Of a DNA stretch of 34,677 nucleotides, positions 26,440-34,505 are shown piece by piece. The stretch is from Deltaproteobacteria bacterium (GTDB lineage: Bacteria; Myxococcota_A; Polyangia; Polyangiales; Ga0077539). Position numbers and translations under genes: made by a program. The stretch's first letter is position 1. Each line of letters begins with the position of its first letter. Below the pieces are notes generated by a model that saw nothing but the letters and a program-made list of their open reading frames with translations, did not search any database and was not told the origin of the DNA. Location of the stretch: assembly GCA_016218725.1 (NCBI GenBank), contig JACRDB010000082.1:1-34677 (forward strand), in the 5' to 3' direction.

Positions 26440-27990
26440 ATGGCGACGGCTGCGTGGCAACGGCACGACCCGACGGCGACGGCGCTGTATGGGATCGTGC
26501 GCGAGCACCTGGAGAGTTTCGTGGTGGAGGCCACGGAGCGTGCGGGCAGGGCGCTGCCGAAGTACGTGGAGGACGCGCTTCGAGCGTACCTGCGGTGCGG
26601 GGTGCTGGCCTGCGGTTTCGGACGCGCCCGTTGCGCGACGTGCGGGTGCGACATCCTGGTGGCGTTCTCGTGCAAGGGCCGTGGGGCCTGTCCGAGCTGC
26701 GCGGCGCGGCGGATGTGTGGCGGCGCGGCGACGCTGGTGGACCGGGTGCTGCCAGCGGTGCCGCTACGGCAGTGGGTGTTGAGCGTGCCGCACCCGCTTC
26801 GGGTGCTCCTGGCCAGCGACGCAGGGGCGCTGACGGCCGTGACGCGCATCTTCGTGGAGGAGCTCATCCGATGGCAGGGCGCGGCGCCCGGGCGCGGGGG
26901 AGCGCCCTCCCGCGAGGGAGGTGCGGTGTCGGTCCAGCAACGCTTTGGTGGCTCCTTGAACCTCACCCCCCACCTGCATGTGCTCTGCCTCGACGGGGTG
27001 TACGCGAGGGTGGGCGGGGGCGTCCCGGTGTTCGAGCCCGGGGAGGTCCCGACGCGCGCGGACCTGGAGCGGATCGTAGGTCGCGTTCGGGAGCGCGTGT
27101 GGCGCTGGCTCCGTCGGCACCGCGGGGACGTGCTGCGTGAGGTCGCCCCGGAGGACCGCGCCAACGAGGCACCCGCGGTGGCGGCGCTGGGAGCCTGTCA
27201 GCAGCTCGCGCTCGGAGCTGGCCGGGGGAGCTTCGGCACGGTGCATGAGGACCGACGCGGGCGTGCTGTGGTAGACGACGAGGAGCGACGCTTCGGCGCG
27301 AGGGCCCCGCGGTCTCAAGCGGCCGAGAGCGCGGGGTTCAACCTCCACGCGAACGTCACGGTGAGCGCCTGGGACCACGAAGGACGCGAGCGGCTGTGTC
27401 GGTACCTCCTGCGGCCGACGATCAGTCTGGAGCGGCTGACGGTGCTCGAGGACGGTCGGGTGGCGTACCGGCTGAAGTACCCTGTGGGGGGCCGGGCCAC
27501 GCACCGACTCATGACGCCGCTGGAGTTCCTGGCGAGGGTGGCGGCGCTGATCCCGCCGCCGAGGCACCCGCTGACGCGCTACCACGGGGTGCTCGCGCCG
27601 AACTCGTCCTGGCGCGCGGCGGTGGTGCCCGCGCGTCCGACCGCGCGGCCCATCGGATGCGCGGCCACCGCGGCCGTGGGTGGCACGACCGCGGGGGCGG
27701 CAGCGGGTAACGAGCGCGTGCTGCGCCACGATCCGGCGGCGGCGCGGGTGGCGGTGGTGCCGACGGGAGGGCTCTCGCGGATCGACTGGGCGACGTTGCT
27801 GCGGCGGACCTACGATGTGGACGCGCTGGCGTGCGGTCGCTGCGGCGGACGGATGCGATTCATCGCGGTGATCACCGACGGGGCGACGATCGCGCGGATC
27901 CTGGACCACCTCGGGGAGCCGTCGTCGCCGCCGAGCGTGGTGCGGGCGCGGAGCCCGATGCTGTTCGACTGCGACCCGCCGCCGGACTGA
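26440..27990 (+). CDS. IS91-family HUH transposase
   Basis: 516 aa. The N-terminal Zn-binding domain is Cys-rich (CGVLACGFGRARCATCGCD, then CKGRGACPSC, residues about 53-86). The HUH pair is in TPHLHVLCLDG (His178, His180). The catalytic Tyr region is LCRYLLRPTISLERL (Tyr322), followed by the family end RYHGVLAPNSSWR. A further Cys pair near the C-terminus (CGRCGGRMRF) suggests a second small Zn ribbon. The family transposes by rolling-circle replication from an ori end. The gene looks intact. Exact element ends cannot be set from the sequence alone; the 132-bp repeat beginning 118 bp downstream is a candidate for one end. Confidence 0.88.
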   Translation: MATAAWQRHDPTATALYGIVREHLESFVVEATERAGRALPKYVEDALRAYLRCGVLACGFGRARCATCGCDILVAFSCKGRGACPSCAARRMCGGAATLVDRVLPAVPLRQWVLSVPHPLRVLLASDAGALTAVTRIFVEELIRWQGAAPGRGGAPSREGGAVSVQQRFGGSLNLTPHLHVLCLDGVYARVGGGVPVFEPGEVPTRADLERIVGRVRERVWRWLRRHRGDVLREVAPEDRANEAPAVAALGACQQLALGAGRGSFGTVHEDRRGRAVVDDEERRFGARAPRSQAAESAGFNLHANVTVSAWDHEGRERLCRYLLRPTISLERLTVLEDGRVAYRLKYPVGGRATHRLMTPLEFLARVAALIPPPRHPLTRYHGVLAPNSSWRAAVVPARPTARPIGCAATAAVGGTTAGAAAGNERVLRHDPAAARVAVVPTGGLSRIDWATLLRRTYDVDALACGRCGGRMRFIAVITDGATIARILDHLGEPSSPPSVVRARSPMLFDCDPPPD

Positions 27991-28107
27991 TCCCGGGGCG
28001 GGTCGGTAGGAGGGAGCCGTGGAGCGGGGCGCGGAGCGTGACCCTGGCGGGCGAGCCCTGCGCGGCGAGGGGGGTTGACGGGGGCACGGGTCCGCGGTTG
28101 GATTCGT

Positions 28108-28239
28108 TCACCTCAGCAACGGGCGGCGGCGCGGTTGCCGGACCCGGGTTGACGAAACTCGACGTTGTGCGAAGCCGTGCGAGCAAGAACCGGGCCAGGA
28201 TCGCTTCGACGGAGAACACGGTTGGATGTCTTATCCCCG
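28108..28239 (+). repeat. 132-bp direct repeat, copy 1
   Basis: It begins TCACCTCAGCAACGGGCGGC and ends at TTATCCCCG. Identical, base for base, to 30965-31096 (offset 2,857). It lies 118 bp after the IS91-type transposase and stops 2 bp before the ATG of the lower-GC membrane ORF. Several frames are open through it on both strands, so coding content cannot be judged. It may be an IS end, a duplicated promoter segment, or a recombination footprint. Confidence 0.9.
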
Positions 28240-28241
28240 CA

Positions 28242-28829
28242 ATGTGTGGAGAGAATTCGTTGACTGCAGCGCCACTTCGAAGAGCCGGGCACCAGGATTC
28301 CTGCCTGCTTGGGTTGTGCTCGCCGCGACGTCGTTTCCTTCGGCATGGCGCATGGATGGGGTTTTTTGGCTGTCTTGTTTCCGTCTCCCAGGGCTGGCTC
28401 GGATCGCAGGATACACCTTATCAAATTTTTCCGCCATCGATGTTCCTAGGATGCTTTCTGGGCACCACCCTTGCCGCCAACACAGCAAGGCGAGTCCTCA
28501 TTGGGAGCCATCTCTGGAGCTGTGATGCACTGCCGTGGCGGAGCGTAGTCAGATACAGCAGGGGCGCTGATCATCCTGATATTCAGCCACCCCATACGCA
28601 CTTATCGAATGTCATCGGGCACATCATCTTCGTACTATTCATCCTCCTAGCAGTGGTCATGGTCCACTGCGGATGGGCCCGCACCCGCGACCTGATCGTG
28701 TTCTTTGGCATATCATACCTGGTATTCCTACCCGGCGTGATCTCACTCCTATTGGACCCCGAACTCCGTCGCAAGGCTCTGAAGGAACGGGCACTACGGA
28801 GTTCAACCAGGCCAGACTCGCCTCATTGA
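28242..28829 (+). CDS. Orphan membrane protein of lower GC content
   Basis: 195 aa from ATG 28242, or 157 aa from an in-frame ATG at 28356; I see no strong SD for either. Hydrophobic segments include MFLGCFLGTTLAANTA, VIGHIIFVLFILLAVVMVH and LIVFFGISYLVFLPGVISLLL. The C-terminus is charged (DPELRRKALKERALRSS). Base composition is clearly lower in GC than the neighbours and the codon third positions are mixed, as expected of transferred DNA. It lies between an IS91-type transposase and a second transposase. No family recognised; a cargo gene is possible. Confidence 0.5.
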   Translation: MCGENSLTAAPLRRAGHQDSCLLGLCSPRRRFLRHGAWMGFFGCLVSVSQGWLGSQDTPYQIFPPSMFLGCFLGTTLAANTARRVLIGSHLWSCDALPWRSVVRYSRGADHPDIQPPHTHLSNVIGHIIFVLFILLAVVMVHCGWARTRDLIVFFGISYLVFLPGVISLLLDPELRRKALKERALRSSTRPDSPH

Positions 28830-28857
28830 ACAGTGCGGTGTCCAGCATCAGAATGCC

Positions 28858-28880
28858 GGCGTCCGCCCTAAGGCGGACCA
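28858..28880. repeat. 23-bp palindrome, downstream copy
   Basis: GGCGTCCGCCCTAAGGCGGACCA contains the inverted repeat GTCCGCC/GGCGGAC. It matches 30104-30126 at 22 of 23 positions in the same orientation. It begins 8 bp beyond the stop of the DUF6399-type transposase. Confidence 0.75.
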
Positions 28881-28888
28881 TCCACTGT

Positions 28889-30115
28889 TCATAAGTTCAG
28901 CGTGGTGAGGCGATCTGTCCCGGCTGTCTTGCGGCGTCGCGGGAGGGCGGGCAGCGGCATCGTGCGCACGAGGTGCTCGACCAGGTCGGGCGGTGCGGTG
29001 CCGAAGAAGCGCTCCGCGGCGGTCGTCCCATCGGGACGCCGCAGGTAGAAGTTGTGCAGAACCTGCTGCGTCTCCAGCCAGGCGTCCGTCACCCGGTGCA
29101 GGGCCTGGAATCGCTGCCGCAGCCACCCGTTGTGCCCCTCCGTGCTCCCGGTGCTCCGCACAAACCACCCCGCGCACTCCTCCGAAAGCGCCAGCAACTG
29201 CGCCCGCGCGGGCCTGCCTAGACGCTGCCACGCCGCGTCCCCACGCACCTTCGACAACAGCCTCTCCTGGACGCCACGGAGCGTCTTGCGCGCCTCGGCG
29301 GGGAGGTGGTTGCGCTGCGCCACGGCGGCCACATACATCGCAGGGATCAGCACCTGGAGCAGCACAAGGGTGAGCGCAGGGGAGAGACCCTCGGCCTCCA
29401 CGCGCGTCCTCACCCGGGCCCACCACGCGGGCACCATCGCGGACCACGAAGGCACCCACCGCTGCACCTTCTCCACCGCCTTGGAGGCCCGATCCCCCAG
29501 GCGCTCCCCCACCAGCCGCGCCCGCGCCACCAGCGTTTCCAGGGCGTGCGTCACCTCGGGCCCCTGCCGCACCTCGCCGGTTGCGAGATCCACCGGATGC
29601 AGCGCCTCGCTCAACCCCCGCACCACCTCCCGCATCGTCTCCTGGTCGGCGCGGGCCCGACGGAGCGTGGCGGCGCTCTCGTTCTGCGCCGCCTCGGCCT
29701 CGGCGAGGTGACGGTCGAGGTCCGCCGGGCGCCCCGGGCGTCGCTCGCCTCGAGCCCGTGCCCGCAGTTGGCTCCGCACGGCCTGGGTGACCTCGACCTG
29801 CTCCTGGTGGGCCGTCTGCGCCGTCTCGACGCGCAGCGCCAGACCGCGGTGGCACGCGCGCGTCAGCTCGTACTGGCCGTGGAACAGCTCCGCAAACCAG
29901 GAGACCTTGAGCGCGGTAAGAGCCAGGTAGATCAGCCCCGGGGCGCCGTCCGTGCTCACCCCGTGGAGGGTGATCCGCATGCCCTGGAGCCCCTTGTCGA
30001 CGGCCGCCTGCCAGGTGGCCCCGTCGCGCGACGGGGCCGTCTTGTGGACCCAGAGCCAGCCCGAGACTGGATCGTTGGCCACCAGGACCATGGTGCCCGC
30101 CAGGGCGTCCGCCAT
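28889..30115 (-). CDS. DUF6399-type transposase, probably N-terminally truncated
   Basis: 408 aa from ATG 30115; the frame continues to 30229 but the added residues look non-coding. The C-terminus is characteristic of the family: STGSTEGHNGWLRQRFQALH, then HNFYLRRPDGTTAAERFF. The N-terminus starts inside what should be the first conserved block (VLVANDPVSGWLWVHK, RDGATWQAAVDKGLQG, STDGAPGLI, ELFHGQYELTRA). The usual upstream DNA-binding part and the preceding catalytic block are missing. A coiled-coil-like middle has many Arg and Glu (about 95-140). The 5' boundary coincides with a palindrome also present beyond the 3' end. Probably a non-functional remnant. Confidence 0.7.
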   Translation of the reverse strand: MADALAGTMVLVANDPVSGWLWVHKTAPSRDGATWQAAVDKGLQGMRITLHGVSTDGAPGLIYLALTALKVSWFAELFHGQYELTRACHRGLALRVETAQTAHQEQVEVTQAVRSQLRARARGERRPGRPADLDRHLAEAEAAQNESAATLRRARADQETMREVVRGLSEALHPVDLATGEVRQGPEVTHALETLVARARLVGERLGDRASKAVEKVQRWVPSWSAMVPAWWARVRTRVEAEGLSPALTLVLLQVLIPAMYVAAVAQRNHLPAEARKTLRGVQERLLSKVRGDAAWQRLGRPARAQLLALSEECAGWFVRSTGSTEGHNGWLRQRFQALHRVTDAWLETQQVLHNFYLRRPDGTTAAERFFGTAPPDLVEHLVRTMPLPALPRRRKTAGTDRLTTLNL

Positions 30116-30126
30116 AAGGCGGACCA
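30104..30126. repeat. 23-bp palindrome, upstream copy
   Basis: GGCGTCCGCCATAAGGCGGACCA differs from 28858-28880 only by A for C in the loop. It covers the apparent ATG of the DUF6399-type transposase gene (CAT at 30113-30115), so the gene is bracketed by direct copies of a palindrome 1,246 bp apart. Confidence 0.75.
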
Positions 30127-30272
30127 CTCTAGACGGGGCAGAATGTCGCGGCGGGTTGGCCCGAGCGGGTGCGCCAGGGAGGTGGCCGCTCGGCTCTGTA
30201 GGGCCCCGGAGGCGTTGAGGGGCTGCCACGGCGGCACCTGGTGACCTTCGGCGCCCTGGGTGACGGCCCTGG

Positions 30273-30830
30273 GCGCGCGTCCTCCCCGGGACAGCAGCGT
30301 GGTGGACGCGCGTCCGCCCCGTGACCGCGCCGTGGTGGATGCGCGTCCGCGAGGGGACTGAGACAAGCGTGCGCGCCGCCCTCGCGGGGCGTTCGCCGCG
30401 GGGAGGTCACCGTGTCCGATGCGCATCCGCCCCGCGACCACGGCGTGCGGGATGCGCGTCCCGCACACCTTGGTCACGGGGCGGACGCGCATCGGACACG
30501 GTGACGCGAGGGGTCGCAGGAACACCAGAGCGCCGCGACGGTGTCCCACGGCCCCGCCGCCCGTTGTCGCGACCTCGCGTTCTCGGGGCGGACGCGCATC
30601 TTTCACGGTGTGGCAGCGGGGTACGGGGACCTCCGTCGGTACCCAGGACATCCTTCAAGGATCTGTGATCCCTTCACGCCCACCCAAGGCGCTACTCCCG
30701 AGCCACGCTCCACAGCGCTCCGGGCGGCCCTCTCCCTGCCCGCCTCGGGCGGGCTTCGTATGGCTTGCGGCGCGGCTTCAACCCGCCGACCCGCATCGAG
30801 AACGCCGCAGCAACGGGGCGGACGCGCACC
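30273..30830. repeat. Cluster of eight degenerate GATGCGCGTCCGCCCCG repeats
   Basis: Plus-sense copies start at about 30273, 30305, 30338, 30418 and 30451. Minus-sense copies (CGGGGCGGACGCGCATC) are at 30477-30493, 30584-30600 and 30814-30830. Spacing is irregular (about 26 to 230 bp) and orientation changes once, near 30470. Many copies are followed by CGTGACC or preceded by ACGGTG. No gene is supported between the DUF6399-type transposase and 31,221; this cluster is the main content of that 1.1-kb gap. Confidence 0.7.
30406..30505. repeat. Nested 100-bp inverted repeat within the cluster
   Basis: Arms 30406-30439 and 30472-30505 are inverted repeats with 2 mismatches in 34 bp. The 32-nt loop contains a second perfect hairpin: GTGCGGGA (30445-30452) against TCCCGCAC (30459-30466) with a TGCGCG loop. 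Transcription in either direction would give a strongly structured RNA. Function unknown. Confidence 0.75.
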
Positions 30831-30883
30831 CGGTACGGTCCTCGACGCCACGGCCCTTCGGGAGCTGTGTCCCGAGGTGAACC

Positions 30884-30917
30884 TGCCAGGGAGCGGGGCC
30901 GGAGGGTGAGGTCACCG
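30884..30917. repeat. Single-arm remnant of the palindromic element family
   Basis: The segment runs TGCCAGGGAG then GGGTGAGGTCACCG and aligns with the right arm of the element at 24970-25017 (GCCAGGGAG ... GGGTGAGGTCGCCG). No matching opposite arm is nearby. Confidence 0.5.
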
Positions 30918-30964
30918 CCAGGGCCGTGTCGACGTCAAGCGCGACGTCGCGCTCTCCAGACCGC

Positions 30965-31096
30965 TCACCTCAGCAACGGGCGGCGGCGCGGTTGCCGGAC
31001 CCGGGTTGACGAAACTCGACGTTGTGCGAAGCCGTGCGAGCAAGAACCGGGCCAGGATCGCTTCGACGGAGAACACGGTTGGATGTCTTATCCCCG
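30965..31096 (+). repeat. 132-bp direct repeat, copy 2
   Basis: Exact copy of 28108-28239. It ends 124 bp before the ATG of the FG-GAP lipoprotein. With copy 1 it brackets the low-GC membrane ORF, the DUF6399-type remnant and the repeat cluster, like a composite unit. Confidence 0.9.
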
Positions 31097-31220
31097 TACG
31101 GGTACGGACAGATGCAGCGAGGTTGCACTGGAGGTGTGCTTGCCAAGCCACAGAGCATGTTGACGGCTTCGCGGCAGCGTGCGAGCCTCTCGCTGAGAGC
31201 GTTCCTTGGGAGGACGACAA

Positions 31221-33947
31221 ATGCGTAGTCTCGCCTGGTGGTTCGTGCCTGTTGCTGGCTTCTCTGCCGTGCTTCTCGGGGCCTGTCGCGAGGTACCGTC
31301 CCAACCCCTGGATGCCACGCCGGATACCGCCCAGGACTGCGATCCAGCCTGTCGTCCCGGCTTCGTGTGCAGACGCGGAGCGTGCATCTCAGCGTGCAAT
31401 CCGGCGTGTGTGACAGGCGAGCTATGCACGCCGGACCTGCGCTGCGTCCCGACGACGATCGTCGATGGTGGCACTGATACCTCCGTGGCCGACGGTCCCG
31501 CGATTGACGTTGCTGGTGATATTCTTGCCCCACCCGACACGCTTGTCCTTCCTGACACGTTCGCCTCACCTGACACGCTCGCCCCACTCGACATGGGCGT
31601 CGACTCGTCCTGCGGCACGCTCACACGCTGCGGCGGCGTCTGTACCGATACCGGCACGGACCCGTCCAACTGCGGCGGCTGCGGCGTGGTCTGCAACACC
31701 ACCAACGGTCGTGCGGCCTGCGCGTCCGGCAGGTGCACGATCGCCTGCGGCACCGGGTTCGGTGACTGCGACGGAATGGTCGCCAACGGGTGCGAAACCG
31801 ACCTGGGCACCGCGACGGGGCACTGCGGGCGCTGTGGCAACGCCTGCGGCGCTGGGATGGTGTGCTCGGCTGGAGCGTGTGGCACGACCTGCCGGGCGCC
31901 CACCACGCTGTGCGGCGTGGCATGCGCCGACACAGCCATCGATCCGGGCCACTGCGGGCGCTGTGGCAATGTCTGTCCAACCGCTGCGGGCGCCACCTCG
32001 ACCTGCGCGGCTGGCACCTGCGGCTTTCTCTGCCGGCCGGGGACGGGCGACTGTGATGGCAGCTCGACCAATGGCTGCGAGACCGACCTCAACACCACCG
32101 TCAGTCACTGCGGCGCCTGCCGGAGCGCCTGCGCTGCCGGTGAGGGCTGTAGCGCAGGGCGGTGTTCTGTCCTCTGCGGCCCGCCGAGGATGCGGTGCGG
32201 TGGTGGGTGTGTTGACACGACCTCGGATATGGCCCACTGCGGTGGCTGCGACAGGCCATGTGCCGCGCCGATGAACGGGCGCGCCACCTGCTCGGGCGGG
32301 CGCTGCGATATCACCTGCAATGCGGGCTTCATGATGGTCGGCGGAGCCTGCGTACCAGCTACCGGGTCTGCGGCCGTACCGCGCCAAGTCGCACCGCTCT
32401 CCACAGCGACCGTGACGTCTCGCCAGCCCACCCTGCGTTGGGTGCTTCCCCCGGGCGTCGATGGCGCCCACGTGGACCTCTGTCGCGACCGCGCGTTGAC
32501 CATGGGCTGCATCGCGATCGATGCCACCGGCCCGAGCGCCGCACCCATGGCGGACCTTGCTCCTGGACTCTGGTACTGGCGCCTTCAAGGCCGCAGTGGG
32601 GGCGTGCGCGGCACCGCTTCGAGTCCGGTCTGGCAGTTCAATGTCGGCGCCCGGTCTGCGGGTGTGCTCGGGCGGATGGTCGATACCTCGTGGGCCACCT
32701 ATCCTGACGTGAACGGCGACGGTTACGCGGACGTGCTCGTGGGCGCGCCGGGTCCGTTCTCGCCGCCAGAGGTTATGGGGATCGGCATCGTGCAGGTGTA
32801 TCACGGCGCCCCAGGTGGTCCTTCGAGCACTTCGACGGCCACGCTTCGCGGCGCGGCGGGAGGTCGATTTGGCTACAGCGTCGCGAGCGCTGGTGATGTC
32901 AATGGCGATGGTTACGCCGATGTCATCGTGGGAGCTCCAGGATCGAGTGCGTTCCCGAGTGCCGCGTACCTCTTCGTCGGCGGTCCGACGGGGCTGCCGA
33001 CGGCCCCATCAATCACGCTGATGGGGACGGCAGGGGCAGGCTACGCAGAGGATGTTGCGAGCGCCGGCGACATCAACGGTGACGGCTACGCCGATGTCGT
33101 CGTGGGCGAGGTCGGAACGATGTCGACACACTCCAATGCGTACATCTACTTTGGCGGTCCCTCGGGCCCTGGGGCGAGTCCCTCGCAGACGATTGCGGGA
33201 GCTGGCGTCAGCCCGCAGGTCGATGTCGCGGGCGCCGGAGACGTCAACGGCGATGGCTACGCCGATGTCCTGATCGGCGTACGGGGAGGAGCAGCCTTGC
33301 ATCTGGGAGGCCCGATGGGCCTGGCGGCCACGCGGACTACCTTGCGCCCCGTGGACGGCCTGACCCTGGCGCGGGTCTCTGGCGCGGGTGACGTCAACGG
33401 CGACGGCCTGGCAGACTTCTTGGTCGGCGACCCTAACGCCAGACTCGGAGGGAATTCCCACGGAGCCGTGCAGGTCTACCACGGCCGCGCGATCGGAACT
33501 TGGGGATCCGCCGAGACGACGGTATTTGGTGACTATGCCTCTGGGTTCGGCACCGCGCTCGCCGGCCTCGGAGACGTCAATGGCGATGGCTATGAGGACA
33601 TCCTCGGAGCCGGCCCGGGTCGTCTGCGGGTTCATCATGGCAGCCCCTTCGGCATCCGAGTCATCTCCGACAGGACGATCGACGAGCGCGGGTGGGCCGC
33701 ATCCTATACCGGCGACGTCAATCGGGATGGCTTCGCGGATGCCGCCACCGGCGGTTTCAACGGCCAGGCATTCCTTCATGTGAGCCTCGGCGCCGCTGGC
33801 CTGTCGGCGTCGCCCTCCGTCACGTTCACTGGTTCGGTGACGGACTACTTCGGCTACTCGGTTGCCTCTCTGAATCGGTTTCACTGGCGCTTCCCCGTCG
33901 TGGTTCCCGCGCCTGGGAGCGAGCGCCTACCGTGGCTGGGCTCGTGA
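31221..33947 (+). CDS. Large lipoprotein with Cys-rich repeats and seven FG-GAP repeats
   Basis: 908 aa from ATG 31221, with GGGAGGA 8 nt upstream. The signal peptide ends VLLGAC. A D/T/P linker follows (DTLVLPDTFASPDTLAPLD). Residues about 130-385 hold disulfide-rich repeats of the type CGGVCTDTGTDPSNCGGCG and CGRCGNACGAGMVC. The last 450 residues contain seven integrin-alpha-like FG-GAP units with calcium-binding loops (DVNGDGYADVLVGAPG, DVNGDGYADVIVGAPG, DINGDGYADVVVG, DVNGDGYADVLIG, DVNGDGLADFLVG, DVNGDGYEDILG, DVNRDGFADAATG), suggesting a seven-bladed propeller. A surface adhesion or recognition role is inferred. GC is lower than in the core region, suggesting different ancestry. The stop lies inside a direct repeat flanking a palindromic element. 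Confidence 0.85.
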   Translation: MRSLAWWFVPVAGFSAVLLGACREVPSQPLDATPDTAQDCDPACRPGFVCRRGACISACNPACVTGELCTPDLRCVPTTIVDGGTDTSVADGPAIDVAGDILAPPDTLVLPDTFASPDTLAPLDMGVDSSCGTLTRCGGVCTDTGTDPSNCGGCGVVCNTTNGRAACASGRCTIACGTGFGDCDGMVANGCETDLGTATGHCGRCGNACGAGMVCSAGACGTTCRAPTTLCGVACADTAIDPGHCGRCGNVCPTAAGATSTCAAGTCGFLCRPGTGDCDGSSTNGCETDLNTTVSHCGACRSACAAGEGCSAGRCSVLCGPPRMRCGGGCVDTTSDMAHCGGCDRPCAAPMNGRATCSGGRCDITCNAGFMMVGGACVPATGSAAVPRQVAPLSTATVTSRQPTLRWVLPPGVDGAHVDLCRDRALTMGCIAIDATGPSAAPMADLAPGLWYWRLQGRSGGVRGTASSPVWQFNVGARSAGVLGRMVDTSWATYPDVNGDGYADVLVGAPGPFSPPEVMGIGIVQVYHGAPGGPSSTSTATLRGAAGGRFGYSVASAGDVNGDGYADVIVGAPGSSAFPSAAYLFVGGPTGLPTAPSITLMGTAGAGYAEDVASAGDINGDGYADVVVGEVGTMSTHSNAYIYFGGPSGPGASPSQTIAGAGVSPQVDVAGAGDVNGDGYADVLIGVRGGAALHLGGPMGLAATRTTLRPVDGLTLARVSGAGDVNGDGLADFLVGDPNARLGGNSHGAVQVYHGRAIGTWGSAETTVFGDYASGFGTALAGLGDVNGDGYEDILGAGPGRLRVHHGSPFGIRVISDRTIDERGWAASYTGDVNRDGFADAATGGFNGQAFLHVSLGAAGLSASPSVTFTGSVTDYFGYSVASLNRFHWRFPVVVPAPGSERLPWLGS

Positions 33948-33950
33948 GAC

Positions 33951-34137
33951 CGGCCACCGACATAAGCCCGCGCACGGCGACCTCACCCCCCGGCCCCCTC
34001 TCCATGAATGGAGAGGGGGGCATAGAGGGAAATCACCTGTGATTCCAATAAGTTACTCTCCTCTGTCTCCCCCTCTCCATTCATGGAGAGGGGGCCGGGG
34101 GGTGAGGTCGCCGTGCGCGGGCTTATGTCGGTGGCCG
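33951..34137. mobile_element. 187-bp palindromic MITE-like element with perfect 69-bp arms
   Basis: Arms 33951-34019 and 34069-34137 are exact inverted repeats (outer end CGGCCACCGACATAAGCCCG) around a 49-bp loop, which itself holds ATCAC-CT-GTGAT. The element is flanked by TGAGAC on both sides (33945-33950 and 34138-34143), consistent with a 6-bp target duplication. It shares the CGGCGACCTCACCCC core with the element at 24877. It has no coding capacity, so any transposase must act from elsewhere. Confidence 0.75.
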
Positions 34138-34208
34138 TGAGACCACTCTACCGCCGGGGCGTCGGCAGCGCCAAGAACGGCGCCCGCGGCGGCACCTGAC
34201 CGTAGCCG

Positions 34209-34505
34209 CTGTGCCAGGCCAAGTGCTTCGATGACCATCGGGAAGGTGGCGAGCACATCGAGGTCACCGGGAACCCTCCGAGCACACCTCTGCGTGGAAC
34301 ACCGTGGACGTCGCGGAGACCTCCTACGGCACCCTGGTGGGGGACCTCTCCGCGGAGGAGGCCCGAACGGTGAGCGTGCTGCTCGCGGGGGCGACGGTGC
34401 CGCTGCGCGACCTGCTCGCGGGGGCGGCGTGCTCGACGCCCCGGGAGCAGTGGCCCAAGCAGCCCGACACCATGCTCGGGACCACGCCCGCGTGGGGCCT
34501 CCACC
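34209..34505 (+). pseudogene. Possible decayed coding fragment
   Basis: From 34209 one frame reads PLCQAKCFDDHREGGEHIEV directly after a stop. From about 34265 a different frame reads AWNTVDVAETSYGTLVGDLS, then EEARTVSVLLAGATVPLRDL, with G or C at nearly every third position. The switch of frame, the lack of a start with SD, and a run into the partial gene on the other strand point to a disrupted gene. No family recognised. Confidence 0.3.

Noticed and set aside
24958..26508. Minus-strand open frame over the membrane protein
   Set aside because: Low-complexity translation; the plus strand has an SD, a start and about ten transmembrane segments.
28657..28881. Small minus-strand frame beginning MVRLRADAGILMLDTALF
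   Set aside because: It begins in the 23-bp palindrome and overlaps the transmembrane-coding plus frame; no independent support.
30273..30830. CRISPR array
   Set aside because: The repeats are short and degenerate, occur in both orientations, and have irregular spacing; there are no cas genes.
31006..31413. Plus-strand frame beginning in the 132-bp repeat (TKLDVVRSRASKNRARIAST)
   Set aside because: The same peptide appears in both copies only because the DNA is identical, and the frame runs out of phase into the lipoprotein gene. Possible coding inside the repeat stays open.
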